From positions 62,001-126,000 of the forward strand of contig CAUDCW010000006.1 in assembly GCA_958448165.1 (NCBI GenBank): a stretch of DNA of 64,000 nucleotides, in the 5' to 3' direction. Shown here in pieces: positions 1-8,808 of the stretch (positions are counted from its first letter, which is position 1; each line of letters starts with the position of its first letter). A program made the translations under genes and the position numbers. The notes beneath the pieces are model-generated. The model made no database searches. It was not told where the DNA came from and worked only from the letters and a program-made list of their open reading frames with translations. The DNA comes from an uncultured Oscillospiraceae bacterium (GTDB lineage Bacteria; Bacillota; Clostridia; Oscillospirales; Acutalibacteraceae).

Positions 1-3000
1 GCAATAAGGCTTAATGTGCTTTTATCAAAGGCATTTGACGTTGCGATAAAAATCAATGATTTAAAAGAGAATAACACGGTAATAAAGCTTGAAAAATTCC
101 TTTCAAGTGCCGAAAGCGGCGAGAAATACGACATTCTCCCCGACTATCCGATTACTCAGACGCAAAGCGGCATTTTTGTTGAATGTGCCGCAAACCCCGG
201 CTCAACAATCTATAACATTCCGTACCTTTTCAAATTAAGCGATAAGGTAGATATTGAAAGACTGAAAGCGGCTGTCGAAAGTGCAATCAACGCCCACCCT
301 TACCTGAAAACAAAGCTGTTTTTGAATAAAGACGGCGATATAAGAGCCGCAAGGAATGACAGCGATGCACCACCGGTTGAAATTATAGAGTGTGCTGAAC
401 TGCCTGAAAATTCAAAGCTTGTTATACCGTACAAAATATTGGACAGCAATCTCTACAGAGCGAAGATATATAAAACCGACAATGCAAATTACCTGTCCCT
501 CGATTTCCACCATATCATCTGCGACGGTACTTCAGAAGCTGTTATAATTGAGGATATCAACAGCTTCTATGACGGCAAGGCGGTTGAAACGGAGAACTAC
601 ACAGGCTTTGAAGCTGCACTTGACGAGGAAAAGGCGAGAAAGAGCGAAGCCTACACAAAGGCAAAGGAATATTACGATTCGATATTCAGCGGCTGTGACA
701 CCGACTTTTTACCCGTCAAGGATAAGAGCGAGCCGATACCGTCTGTCGGCAGGTGTGAGCTTGAATGTGATGTGCCGATTGAAAGCGTGAATAAATACTG
801 TGCTGACAACGGCATTACATTAAACGCTTTTTTCAACGCTGTGTTCGGACTTGTGCTTGCAAAGTACAATTATAAGGACGAGGCACTGTTCACAACAATA
901 TACAACGGCAGGAACGATTCCCGACTTGCAAGAGCCGTTACAATGCTCGTTAAAACCTTCCCCGTTCACTGCAATACAGACGGTCAGAGGAAGATTATCG
1001 ACCTGCTTGTTGAAACAAAAAATCAGCTTATGGAGAGTATGGCGAACGACATTTATTCCTTTGCGGAAGTGTCAAGAGCCTACGACATTGATGCTGACAT
1101 CATTTTTGCATATCAGGGCGACAGCTTTGAGTTTGATACTATAGGCGGTGAAAAGGCTGAAAGCGTTGTAATGAGCCTTGATACTGCGAAGTCGCCGATT
1201 TCGATTGATACAATCATCAGAAACGGCAAAATTGTATTTATGTTCGAGTACCGTGCCGATATGTATTCACAGGATCTTATGCTGGGTATGGCTGGATGTC
1301 TGTCGGTTGTTACACAGGAATTCCTGACAAAGACATACATAAAAGAGGTTTCTATGCTCTCCGACCGTGCAGCAAAGGAAATAGAGGACTTCAATAAAAC
1401 TGACTACCCCGTAAGCTTTGCGCCTGTGCATAAGCTGTTTGAAGCTCAGGCGGCAAAAAACGGCGACAACACCGCCTTTATAGCAGACGGAAAGAAACTA
1501 AGCTACAGCGAGCTTAACGGTGCGGCAAACAGAATTGCACATTCGCTGATTGAAAGGGGATTGACTGTCGGCGAGCCTGTGGGCATTATCCTGCCGAGAA
1601 CCGTTGATGTTCCTGCTGCCGAATACGGCATTATGAAGGCAGGCGGAGCGTTCCTGCCGATGCTGCCCGATTATCCCGACGAGCGAATTGACTATTGCCT
1701 TAAGGATTCCGCAAGCCGCTTTGTCATCACGACCGAGGAAATCAAGGCGGACAGAGCCGGGCTGTTTGCAGGAAAGTCATATACGGCTCTCACAATAGAT
1801 GAACTGTTCAACAATGAAAATGCGGAAAATCCGGACCTTGATGTTCCGGTTGATTCGCTTGCATATGTTATCTACACCTCGGGTTCAACAGGCACTCCGA
1901 AGGGCGTTATGATTGAACACCGCAACCTGTGCAACTTTGTTGACGCAAACCCATTGAATTATGAAACCTTGAACTTTGTTTCATTCGGCGCAACTGCGCT
2001 GTCGGTTGCATCAATTTCGTTTGACTTCTCACTTATGGAGATTCACATTCCGCTTTGCAACGGTATGGCTGTATGTATGGCTGGCGAGGAGGAAATTCAC
2101 AATCCGCTTGCACTGTTCAAGCTGATAACCGATAACAATGTTGATGTTATGTCGGGCACGCCGTCATTTATAGCAAGCTTTGTCGATTTGCCGCAGGCAA
2201 CTCAGGCACTTGCAGGTGTTAAAATGTATGACCTCGGCGCTGAAGCATTTCCGCCGACACTGTACGAAAAACTGCACAAGGCAAGCCCCGAGGCTGTTAT
2301 CGTAAACGGCTACGGTCCGACCGAGGCGACAATAAGCTGTATATCAAAGGTAATGGACGGCAGCGGCGCTGTTACAATAGGCAAGCCTGCGGCGAATGTC
2401 CGTGCCTATATCTGCGATATGAACGGAAACATTCTTCCCACAGGCGCAAGGGGAGAGCTTGTCATCTGCGGCGACGGCGTCGGCAGAGGATATGTCAACC
2501 TGCCCGAGAAAACGGCTGATGTGTTCATCACATTAAACGGCAGAAAAGCCTACCGCAGCGGCGATTTGGCACGCTACAACAAGGACGGCGAGATTGAGTT
2601 CTTCGGCAGACTTGACAATCAGGTCAAGCTGAGAGGCTTCAGAGTGGAGCTTGACGAGATTGAAGCCGTAATGAATGAATTTCCAAATATCAGCCGAAGC
2701 GTTGTGCTTGTCAAGGAAAACCCGAAGTCGGGTCAGTTCCTCTGCGGCTACTTCACCGCATCGGCAAAGATTGACAAGAACGAGCTTACCGAGCATATGA
2801 AGCGTTCACTCACTTATTATATGATACCGAGCGTTCTCATTCAGCTTGATTCACTGCCGCTTACACCGAACGGCAAGATAAATAAAAAGGCTCTGCCCGA
2901 GCCTGAATTCACCGTTGAGGAGAGGGAATACACCGCCCCGAAGAACGATTTGCAGAAACGCCTGTGCGATATGTTCGCAAACGCACTCGGCGCTGAAAAG

Positions 3001-4386
3001 GTCGGCATTGACGAGAACTTCTTTGAAATCGGAGGAACGTCGCTTTCTGCTTCAAAGATTGCAATGCGTGCGCTTACCGAAAACCTGCCGATAGCCTACG
3101 GCGATATATTTGACAACCCGACTGTTGAGATGCTTGAACAGCATATTCTTAAACAGCAGGGCAAAGCCGCTCACGATGATGAAAAGCAGGACGAGGTTGT
3201 GCTTGAGGGCGCAGACAAGGCTCTGCAGTTTAATACACCGCAATATGTTGACGAGGTTGAATATACAGATATAGGCGATGTTCTGCTCACGGGTGCTACA
3301 GGCTTCCTCGGTGTTCATGTTCTGACGGAAACCATCAGGCACACAAAGTCAAAGGTATATTGCCTTGTAAGGCGCGGCAATGCGGCGAGTGTGGAGCAAA
3401 GGCTCAAGCGTATGCTTGTTTACTATTTCAGCGACCCGATGGACGAAATATTCGGCAAAAGAATTATCCCGATTGAGGGCGATATAACCGACACCGATAT
3501 TATCGCTTCGCTTGAAAAATACAATTTCAGAACAGTCATCAACTGCGCCGCCTGTGTAAAGCACTTTACAAACGACGACACGCTTGAAAAAATAAACGTG
3601 CAGGGCGTTGAAAACCTTGTTGCGTTCTGTATAAAGACAGGCAGACGGCTTGTGCAGGTTTCAACCGTCAGCATTGCAGGAGTGAATATCAACGGTAAGT
3701 TTCCGAGGGAAAAGAAGCTGTATGAAAACGAGCTGTTCTTCGGTCAGGATTTGTCGAACAAATATATTGATACGAAGTTCCGTGCAGAAAAAGCCGTGCT
3801 TGAGGCTGTAGCCAACGACGGCCTTGACGGCAAGATAATAAGAGTCGGCAACCTTATGAGCCGCTACAGCGACGGCGAGTTCCAGATAAATTCAATCACA
3901 AACGGCTTTATGAGAACACTGCGCGGCTATGCGGTAATCGGCAAGTTCCCGATTTCGCAGATGGATGAAATTGTTGAGTTCTCGCCGATAGACTACACAG
4001 CCGCCGCAGTAATGTGCCTTGGCGGAACAAACAGCAAGTTCACGGTTTATCAGGCGTGCAACGGCCACAAGGTTGAGATGGGCGATGTTATTGAAGTGCT
4101 CAACAGCTGCGGAATAAAAATTGAGGTTGTGCGTGACGATGAGTTTGCCGCCGCAATGAACGAGGCGTTAAAAGACGACAAAAAGAATATGCTCATATCG
4201 GGTCTTATCTCTTATATGTCCTCCGACAGCGAGCAAAGCGGAGAATACATAGGCTATGACAACTCGTTCACAACAAAGGCTCTTTACAGACTCGGCTTTA
4301 AATGGCCGATAACGAACGAAAAGTATCTTGAAAACGCCTTTGAGGCTCTTGAGACATTGGGCTATTTTGACGGAAGATTTGATTGA
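1..4386 (+). CDS. Nonribosomal peptide synthetase, C-A-PCP-reductase terminal module (5' partial)
   Basis: This is the last module of a modular NRPS that activates an amino acid, condenses it with an upstream acyl or peptidyl chain and releases the product reductively. The frame is open to base 1 and its first ~35 residues look like the last helix of an upstream carrier domain, so the gene starts outside the window; the GTG at 16 is not a real start. In order: condensation domain with HHIICDG (about bp 508-528); adenylation domain with YTSGSTGTPKG (about 1873-1905), GYGPTEAT, YRSGDLAR and NGKINKKAL; carrier domain with serine in GGTSL (about 3030-3044); reductase domain with TGATGFLG NAD(P)H loop (about 3289-3312) and YIDTK (Y-x-x-x-K, about 3760-3780). 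A terminal R domain gives an aldehyde or alcohol. By-eye specificity pocket D-F-M-S-Y-L-G-I-S is not one I can assign. One base separates its stop from the next start. Confidence 0.93.
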   Translation, partial: AIRLNVLLSKAFDVAIKINDLKENNTVIKLEKFLSSAESGEKYDILPDYPITQTQSGIFVECAANPGSTIYNIPYLFKLSDKVDIERLKAAVESAINAHPYLKTKLFLNKDGDIRAARNDSDAPPVEIIECAELPENSKLVIPYKILDSNLYRAKIYKTDNANYLSLDFHHIICDGTSEAVIIEDINSFYDGKAVETENYTGFEAALDEEKARKSEAYTKAKEYYDSIFSGCDTDFLPVKDKSEPIPSVGRCELECDVPIESVNKYCADNGITLNAFFNAVFGLVLAKYNYKDEALFTTIYNGRNDSRLARAVTMLVKTFPVHCNTDGQRKIIDLLVETKNQLMESMANDIYSFAEVSRAYDIDADIIFAYQGDSFEFDTIGGEKAESVVMSLDTAKSPISIDTIIRNGKIVFMFEYRADMYSQDLMLGMAGCLSVVTQEFLTKTYIKEVSMLSDRAAKEIEDFNKTDYPVSFAPVHKLFEAQAAKNGDNTAFIADGKKLSYSELNGAANRIAHSLIERGLTVGEPVGIILPRTVDVPAAEYGIMKAGGAFLPMLPDYPDERIDYCLKDSASRFVITTEEIKADRAGLFAGKSYTALTIDELFNNENAENPDLDVPVDSLAYVIYTSGSTGTPKGVMIEHRNLCNFVDANPLNYETLNFVSFGATALSVASISFDFSLMEIHIPLCNGMAVCMAGEEEIHNPLALFKLITDNNVDVMSGTPSFIASFVDLPQATQALAGVKMYDLGAEAFPPTLYEKLHKASPEAVIVNGYGPTEATISCISKVMDGSGAVTIGKPAANVRAYICDMNGNILPTGARGELVICGDGVGRGYVNLPEKTADVFITLNGRKAYRSGDLARYNKDGEIEFFGRLDNQVKLRGFRVELDEIEAVMNEFPNISRSVVLVKENPKSGQFLCGYFTASAKIDKNELTEHMKRSLTYYMIPSVLIQLDSLPLTPNGKINKKALPEPEFTVEEREYTAPKNDLQKRLCDMFANALGAEKVGIDENFFEIGGTSLSASKIAMRALTENLPIAYGDIFDNPTVEMLEQHILKQQGKAAHDDEKQDEVVLEGADKALQFNTPQYVDEVEYTDIGDVLLTGATGFLGVHVLTETIRHTKSKVYCLVRRGNAASVEQRLKRMLVYYFSDPMDEIFGKRIIPIEGDITDTDIIASLEKYNFRTVINCAACVKHFTNDDTLEKINVQGVENLVAFCIKTGRRLVQVSTVSIAGVNINGKFPREKKLYENELFFGQDLSNKYIDTKFRAEKAVLEAVANDGLDGKIIRVGNLMSRYSDGEFQINSITNGFMRTLRGYAVIGKFPISQMDEIVEFSPIDYTAAAVMCLGGTNSKFTVYQACNGHKVEMGDVIEVLNSCGIKIEVVRDDEFAAAMNEALKDDKKNMLISGLISYMSSDSEQSGEYIGYDNSFTTKALYRLGFKWPITNEKYLENAFEALETLGYFDGRFD

Positions 4387-4387
4387 T

Positions 4388-6187
4388 ATGGAAAGAAACG
4401 ATTATCTGATTAAAAAGAAATTCTACACTTATCTGCTGCCGGGCGTTTTAATGGTTGTCGCCATGCAGCTTGGCAATGTTGTTGACGGCATTATCGTCGG
4501 CAATATGCTCGGCAGCACTGCACTTGCGGCTATATCGCTTAGTATGCCTGTGCTTTATGTTATACAGCTTCCTGCGTTTATACTCGGGGTCGGCGGCAGT
4601 GCGCAGGCGTCAGTGTACCTCGGCAAAAGAGATGTGAAAAAGGCGAATAAGGTGTTTGCCTCGTGCATAACGGCAGGGTTTCTTATCTCGCTGCTGCTGT
4701 GCGCAACAGCGCCGTTTCTGTCACGGCCGCTCGCTCACCTGATTGCAGGCACGCCGCAGCTTGAGGAGCTTTTGTATCCGTATCTTCTTGTGAATATACT
4801 CGGCATACCATTTCTGACGCTTGCAATTCAGTTCAGTTATTTCTTCAATGTTGACAATAACCCCGTGTTAGGCTCGGCGATGTTCATTATTGCAAACGCC
4901 GTCAACTTAACCCTCGATATTCTGTTCCTTGCATTTACCCCTATGGCAATGTACGGAACGGCGCTGTCAACAATCATCGGCTACACCTGCGGACTTGTTC
5001 TGCTGATTCCGTATGCGCTGTCAAAAAAGCGTATGCTCAGCTTAAAGCCTGCGGCTGTGCGCCACTGCTTTAAGAATCTGCCCGAGGCGATAAAGGCGGG
5101 AACACCGTCGGGAATATTTTTCCTTATGCTTGCGATAAAAGAGCTGATACTCAACACCTGCGTTGTGCGACTGCTCGGTCAGGACGAAATGGAGATTTTC
5201 TCGGTATGCACAAATTCCGTTTTTATAGCAGAGCTGTTTGTCGGCGGCGTTATCGGCCTTGTGCAGACTATCTGCGGAATACTCTACGGCGAGCGTGATT
5301 ATTACGGAATACGGCGGCTTGTGCGGCGTGTTATAACCCTGTGTGTTGCGCTGACCGCACTTCTGACCTCTGTGTTCCTGCTGTTCCCTCAGCTTGTCAC
5401 AGGATTGTTCGGCTATAATAACGCCGAGCTTATGGACACTGCACTGCTGTGCGTACGGGTGTTCAGCCTGTGCTTTATCTTCTATGCGTTCAACAAATTC
5501 CTGCAAACGTATTATCAGACTATTTTAAAGCCTGCTCCGGCTACGCTCGACACGATTTTGCAGGGGCTTGTTATGATAATCCCGATTACCTTCCTGCTTC
5601 TGTATCTTTGGGGAATCGTCGGCGTGTGCAGTGCAACGGTGTTCAGCGAGGCGCTGACCCTGCTTGTTGTGTGCGCCTTTACAAAAATCCTGCAAAGGCG
5701 CGGCAGACTGCCGCAAAAGGGACTTCTGCTCCTGCCTGAAAAGGACATCGAAAGCCTTTGCGACATCACCGTTAAGGGCAGTGAGCAGGACGCCGTGAAC
5801 GTGTCCGAAATGCTGATAGAGTGCTGTATTGACAACGGCATAGACGGCAAAAACGCCAATATCATCGGTCTTGCCGCCGAGGAAATAGCAGTAAATATAT
5901 CACGATACGGCTACAAGCGGTTCAAGAGGAATTATATTGACATCAATCTGTCAAAGGCAGACGGCAGGCTGATTCTGCGAATCCGTGACGACGGCGCAGC
6001 CTTTGACCCCACGCAGTACCGTGACGACGAGCAGAGTGTATTCAGGCTCGGCGGAATAAATATGATAAAAAATACTGCGACAAAGCTTAGCTATATAAGA
6101 GTGCTCAATATGAACAACACCATAATTGAGCTTGATGTAAGCAATAATACAGTGCCGCAACAAAAAGCCGCAGCACTGTCAGAATAA
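4388..6187 (+). CDS. MATE-family efflux transporter fused to an RsbW-type ATPase domain
   Basis: Residues about 1-440 form a polytopic MATE antiporter (twelve hydrophobic segments, opening LLPGVLMVVAMQLGNVVDG). Residues about 455-595 are a soluble HATPase_c_2 domain like anti-sigma-factor serine kinases: N-box AAEEIAVNISRYGY, G1 box DDGAAFDP, G2 box LGGINMIKN. MATE proteins usually end near 450 residues, so the ATPase is an added C-terminal domain. I chose ATG 4388, one base after the NRPS stop and preceded by GGAAG, because the 20 extra residues of the longest frame are out-of-frame NRPS coding sequence. The neighbourhood suggests export of the NRPS product; the ATPase and the STAS gene 17 bp downstream suggest that transport or signalling is coupled to partner switching. 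That regulatory role is inference. Confidence 0.88.
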   Translation: MERNDYLIKKKFYTYLLPGVLMVVAMQLGNVVDGIIVGNMLGSTALAAISLSMPVLYVIQLPAFILGVGGSAQASVYLGKRDVKKANKVFASCITAGFLISLLLCATAPFLSRPLAHLIAGTPQLEELLYPYLLVNILGIPFLTLAIQFSYFFNVDNNPVLGSAMFIIANAVNLTLDILFLAFTPMAMYGTALSTIIGYTCGLVLLIPYALSKKRMLSLKPAAVRHCFKNLPEAIKAGTPSGIFFLMLAIKELILNTCVVRLLGQDEMEIFSVCTNSVFIAELFVGGVIGLVQTICGILYGERDYYGIRRLVRRVITLCVALTALLTSVFLLFPQLVTGLFGYNNAELMDTALLCVRVFSLCFIFYAFNKFLQTYYQTILKPAPATLDTILQGLVMIIPITFLLLYLWGIVGVCSATVFSEALTLLVVCAFTKILQRRGRLPQKGLLLLPEKDIESLCDITVKGSEQDAVNVSEMLIECCIDNGIDGKNANIIGLAAEEIAVNISRYGYKRFKRNYIDINLSKADGRLILRIRDDGAAFDPTQYRDDEQSVFRLGGINMIKNTATKLSYIRVLNMNNTIIELDVSNNTVPQQKAAALSE

Positions 6188-6204
6188 TATAAGAGGTGCT
6201 GAAA

Positions 6205-6504
6205 ATGAATATTACAACAGTTAAAGAAAACAACATTGCAAAAATTGCTCTTGACGGTCGTCTTGACACACTGACCGCACCCGAGCTTTTGACCGAAATC
6301 AACACGATTGCCCCCGACTGCGACAGAATAATCCTTGATTTATCCGAGCTTGAATATATTTCCTCGGCAGGAATCAGAGCCATTGTTACGGCGCATAAGC
6401 TGATGGCTGACAAGGGCGGCTTTGCCGTGAAATCGCCGAGCGACAATGTGATGGAGATTATCAACCTCACAGGCATTGCCGATATTATTGAGATAATACG
6501 GTGA
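6205..6504 (+). CDS. STAS-domain anti-sigma factor antagonist-like protein
   Basis: A 99-residue single-domain STAS protein of the SpoIIAA/RsbV type. It has the family pattern GRLDTLTAPEL near the N-terminus and the phosphorylatable serine loop YISSAGIRAI. In the family an RsbW/SpoIIAB kinase phosphorylates this serine and a PP2C phosphatase removes the phosphate. ATG 6205 is preferred over GTG 6196 because AGAGG lies at 6192-6196, eight bases before the ATG. It is the last gene of the NRPS-MATE operon and is followed by a strong terminator. The partner kinase could be the ATPase fused to the MATE protein or the one encoded convergently at 8808-9221. No sigma factor gene is nearby, so the output target is unknown. 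Confidence 0.88.
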   Translation: MNITTVKENNIAKIALDGRLDTLTAPELLTEINTIAPDCDRIILDLSELEYISSAGIRAIVTAHKLMADKGGFAVKSPSDNVMEIINLTGIADIIEIIR

Positions 6505-6540
6505 TTATGACATTGCTTTAAAGGATATTAATAACCGTCA

Positions 6541-6586
6541 ACAGACCGATTGTCCGTTTTACTGCGGATAATCGGTCTGTTTTTTT
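6541..6586 (+). terminator. Rho-independent terminator of the NRPS-MATE-STAS operon
   Basis: An 11-bp stem, ACAGACCGATT at 6541-6551 pairing with AATCGGTCTGT at 6570-6580, is followed by six or more T residues. It sits 37 bp after the STAS stop codon. Confidence 0.88.
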
Positions 6587-6730
6587 GAGAAAAGCGGAAC
6601 TGCTCTGAAAATTGAGAATTGCACAGTTTCGGGTTATGCAAAAGGTGCAAACACAGGCTGATTTATCGGCAGTGCTTATTCAAATTTCAGCAGCAGTGCA
6701 ATTGAACTGCTGATAATCCCCGTAAGATAA
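6587..6730 (+). pseudogene. Possible remnant of a GLUG-type repeat surface protein
   Basis: Read from 6587, this stretch gives a peptide containing IENCTVSGYAKGANTG, an in-frame TGA at 6659-6661, then FIGSAYSNFSSSAIELL and a stop at 6728. The pattern resembles one repeat of GLUG-type secreted proteins (I-x-N-C-x-V-S-G ... G-G-F-I-G). No start codon or ribosome binding site is present and the fragment begins directly after the terminator. It is probably a relic of a deleted gene, but the similarity rests on about 40 residues. The rest of the gap, 6731-6780, is AT-rich and holds a short inverted repeat (6724-6746). Confidence 0.35.
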
Positions 6731-6780
6731 ATATAAACTTTATCTTAAATACGGTATAACGCATCATTATTACAAAGAAA

Positions 6781-6806
6781 ACTCGTCCGATCGGGCGAGT
6801 TTTTTT
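6781..6806. terminator. Bidirectional terminator between convergent operons
   Basis: A tight hairpin, ACTCGTCC / GGGCGAGT with loop GATC (one G-T pair), is followed by six Ts on the plus strand and preceded by an A-rich stretch that gives Ts on the minus strand. It lies just beyond the stop of the minus-strand phosphatase gene and can end that operon. Confidence 0.8.
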
Positions 6807-6813
6807 GATACCA

Positions 6814-8808
6814 TCATTCTGTTTTTTGTCTGAACCTTACCATCAGCGCCGTCATATCGTCAGACTGCGGTGCGTTGCCGGTAAAGCGGTGAACACTGTC
6901 GATTATCTTATCAAGCTGACTTTTAACGGGAGCGTCCGCATCTGTGCATCGGCACAGCTCCATCAGCCTTTCGTTGCCGAAGAACTCGCCGTATTCGTTT
7001 TCCGCCTCGTTCACACCGTCGGTGTAAAGCAGAAGCTCAAAGTCACGCTCAAGCTTTATTTTGTGAAGCCTGTATTCTACACCCGGAAACAGACCGAGGG
7101 CAGGATTCGGCTTTGACTTGAGCCATTCGGCGTCTGAGCCGTTCAGGATTACGGGGAAGTTGTGGCCTGCATTTGCAAACTCAAGAGTGCCGCTGTCAGC
7201 GTCAATTATGCCGATGAACATTGTTACAAACATATTCTCGCTGTTGTTTTCGCACAGAGTGTTGTTGGCGTTTGTCAGAATCTGCTCGGGCGACAGCTCC
7301 TTACTGCATTTTATAAGCGTGCTTGCAACCGCCATAAATATAGCCGCAGGAAGTCCCTTTGACGAAACGTCGGCAACGCACACAAGCAGTCTGTTGTCGT
7401 CAAGCCTGATGAAGTCATAAAAATCGCCGCCGACAGTCTGCGCAGGCTTGATGTAGGACGCCGCAGAAAAAGCCTCGCTTTCAAGCTTGTCGGGCAGAAT
7501 GTCCGTCTGTATTTTTGCGGCGGCATTAAGCATTGCCCTTGCGTTTGCCTCACGCTTTGCCTGAACCTTAACGTCGGCTATGTAACGCACAATGTCGGAC
7601 GTCATTTTTTCATAGGAGCTTGCAAGGTGCGATATTTCAGTGCTTGCTTTTTTAAAGTCGGGCAGCTTGGTCGCAAGACCGTTTTGCACAAAGGTGCCGC
7701 AGTAATCGCAGATACAGCTTATGGGCTTTGTCACCCTTTTTTCCGTCATTTTCAGAACAAGATACAAAAGAGCTATAAATATTATTCCGATAAGGTTTAT
7801 GTAGAATAAAACGCTGAGCGTTATGTGATACAGGTCGTCGTTTGTGGCGGGCGAGATTTTGTTGGCGACAAAGATGTATTCCAGAATACAAAAAAGCATA
7901 AAGCTGCATACAGCCGTGAAAGCAAAAAATACAAGTATTATCTGCGTTTGCAGCTCCATTTTGGAGGAGGGCGAAATAAATGCACCGCTGTCGGCTTGTC
8001 GGCTGCGTATAAACGGCAGTGCCGCAAGCAGAATAACAAGCGCAATAATTGCAATATCAAGGGAATAGGCGGATTGGTCGCTGTGAAACCGTGATATACT
8101 GCACAGCAAATCATGGGGCTTGTAGGCAGTGTGCTGATAAAACGAAATATAATTGTAAATCGCTTTCAGGGCGATTAACAGCAGAGTGCCTGCACAAAGT
8201 ATGTAGTCGGGAATGTACCTTTTGTGTATGTATCTGTGTCGGTAAACTTTTTCGGGTACAAACGGCTTGATTTTAAACACCTTTGTCAGAATCAGAAACA
8301 GCACCGTTCCGCCGAAAAGCGAGAAAAACAGATTGCACAGAAGCGTCGGAGTGTAGATTTCAAAAAATCTGTAGCGGTTCAGAAGCTCACAGCCAGAGGC
8401 AAGCACCGCCATAGAAACAACGGTTGAAAACATCGTTATGACTATAAACTTCAGCATTGTGTTTGCCGAGGAAATAAATTTCAGCTTGTGATTTTCAACA
8501 GGCATCAGCGTGTGCCACATACGGTACGGCAGCCAAGCATACAAAAAATTTGCAATACAGCCGAACACCGATAAGACACTCAGCTCCCCGAAGCAGTCTG
8601 ACAGCAGATTGCCTGCGGCACAGCCAAACGCACCGGCAGGACCTGCGATAAGACCGGCAGTCACCGGGAGAATTGCCGAAATGCGAAGCTCGGCACTGCC
8701 AAGCCGAAACAGGTTGCTTTCTGACGGAATATTGAGCAGAGCAAAAACCGCCATTGATACAAAAAAACACAGTATGTGCTTTTTTAAATTAATCTTTTTT
8801 GCGCCCAT
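6814..8808 (-). CDS. Membrane-bound PP2C/SpoIIE-type serine phosphatase with ECF S-component-like sensor region
   Basis: The N-terminal ~190 residues are strongly hydrophobic and resemble S components of ECF transporters (RISAILPVTAGLIAGPAGA, then LFGGTVLFLILTKV); further membrane segments follow up to about residue 360, then a HAMP-like linker and coiled coil. The C-terminal ~240 residues are a SpoIIE/RsbU PP2C phosphatase with metal-binding motifs VGGDFYDF, ADVSSKGLPAA, GHNFP and LLYTDGVNEA. Family members dephosphorylate STAS proteins of the SpoIIAA/RsbV type. The start is ATG 8808 with GGAGGAG just upstream; it overlaps the stop of the preceding ATPase gene (TGATG), so translation is probably coupled. 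ADVSSKG replaces the more common ADVSGKG. It likely acts on the convergent STAS protein; the signal sensed by the membrane part cannot be told from the sequence. Confidence 0.88.
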   Translation of the reverse strand: MGAKKINLKKHILCFFVSMAVFALLNIPSESNLFRLGSAELRISAILPVTAGLIAGPAGAFGCAAGNLLSDCFGELSVLSVFGCIANFLYAWLPYRMWHTLMPVENHKLKFISSANTMLKFIVITMFSTVVSMAVLASGCELLNRYRFFEIYTPTLLCNLFFSLFGGTVLFLILTKVFKIKPFVPEKVYRHRYIHKRYIPDYILCAGTLLLIALKAIYNYISFYQHTAYKPHDLLCSISRFHSDQSAYSLDIAIIALVILLAALPFIRSRQADSGAFISPSSKMELQTQIILVFFAFTAVCSFMLFCILEYIFVANKISPATNDDLYHITLSVLFYINLIGIIFIALLYLVLKMTEKRVTKPISCICDYCGTFVQNGLATKLPDFKKASTEISHLASSYEKMTSDIVRYIADVKVQAKREANARAMLNAAAKIQTDILPDKLESEAFSAASYIKPAQTVGGDFYDFIRLDDNRLLVCVADVSSKGLPAAIFMAVASTLIKCSKELSPEQILTNANNTLCENNSENMFVTMFIGIIDADSGTLEFANAGHNFPVILNGSDAEWLKSKPNPALGLFPGVEYRLHKIKLERDFELLLYTDGVNEAENEYGEFFGNERLMELCRCTDADAPVKSQLDKIIDSVHRFTGNAPQSDDMTALMVRFRQKTE

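Noticed and set aside
16..18. GTG start of the NRPS frame
   Set aside because: The frame is open to base 1 and the residues before and after this codon fit the end of a carrier domain, so the gene is cut by the window edge.
4328..4387. Twenty-residue N-terminal extension of the MATE fusion
   Set aside because: It overlaps the NRPS coding sequence out of frame, has no ribosome binding site and does not resemble MATE N-termini.
5042..5506. 154-codon antisense frame inside the MATE gene
   Set aside because: It is a shadow of a clear coding region, with unusual composition (many His, Gln and Cys) and no ribosome binding site.
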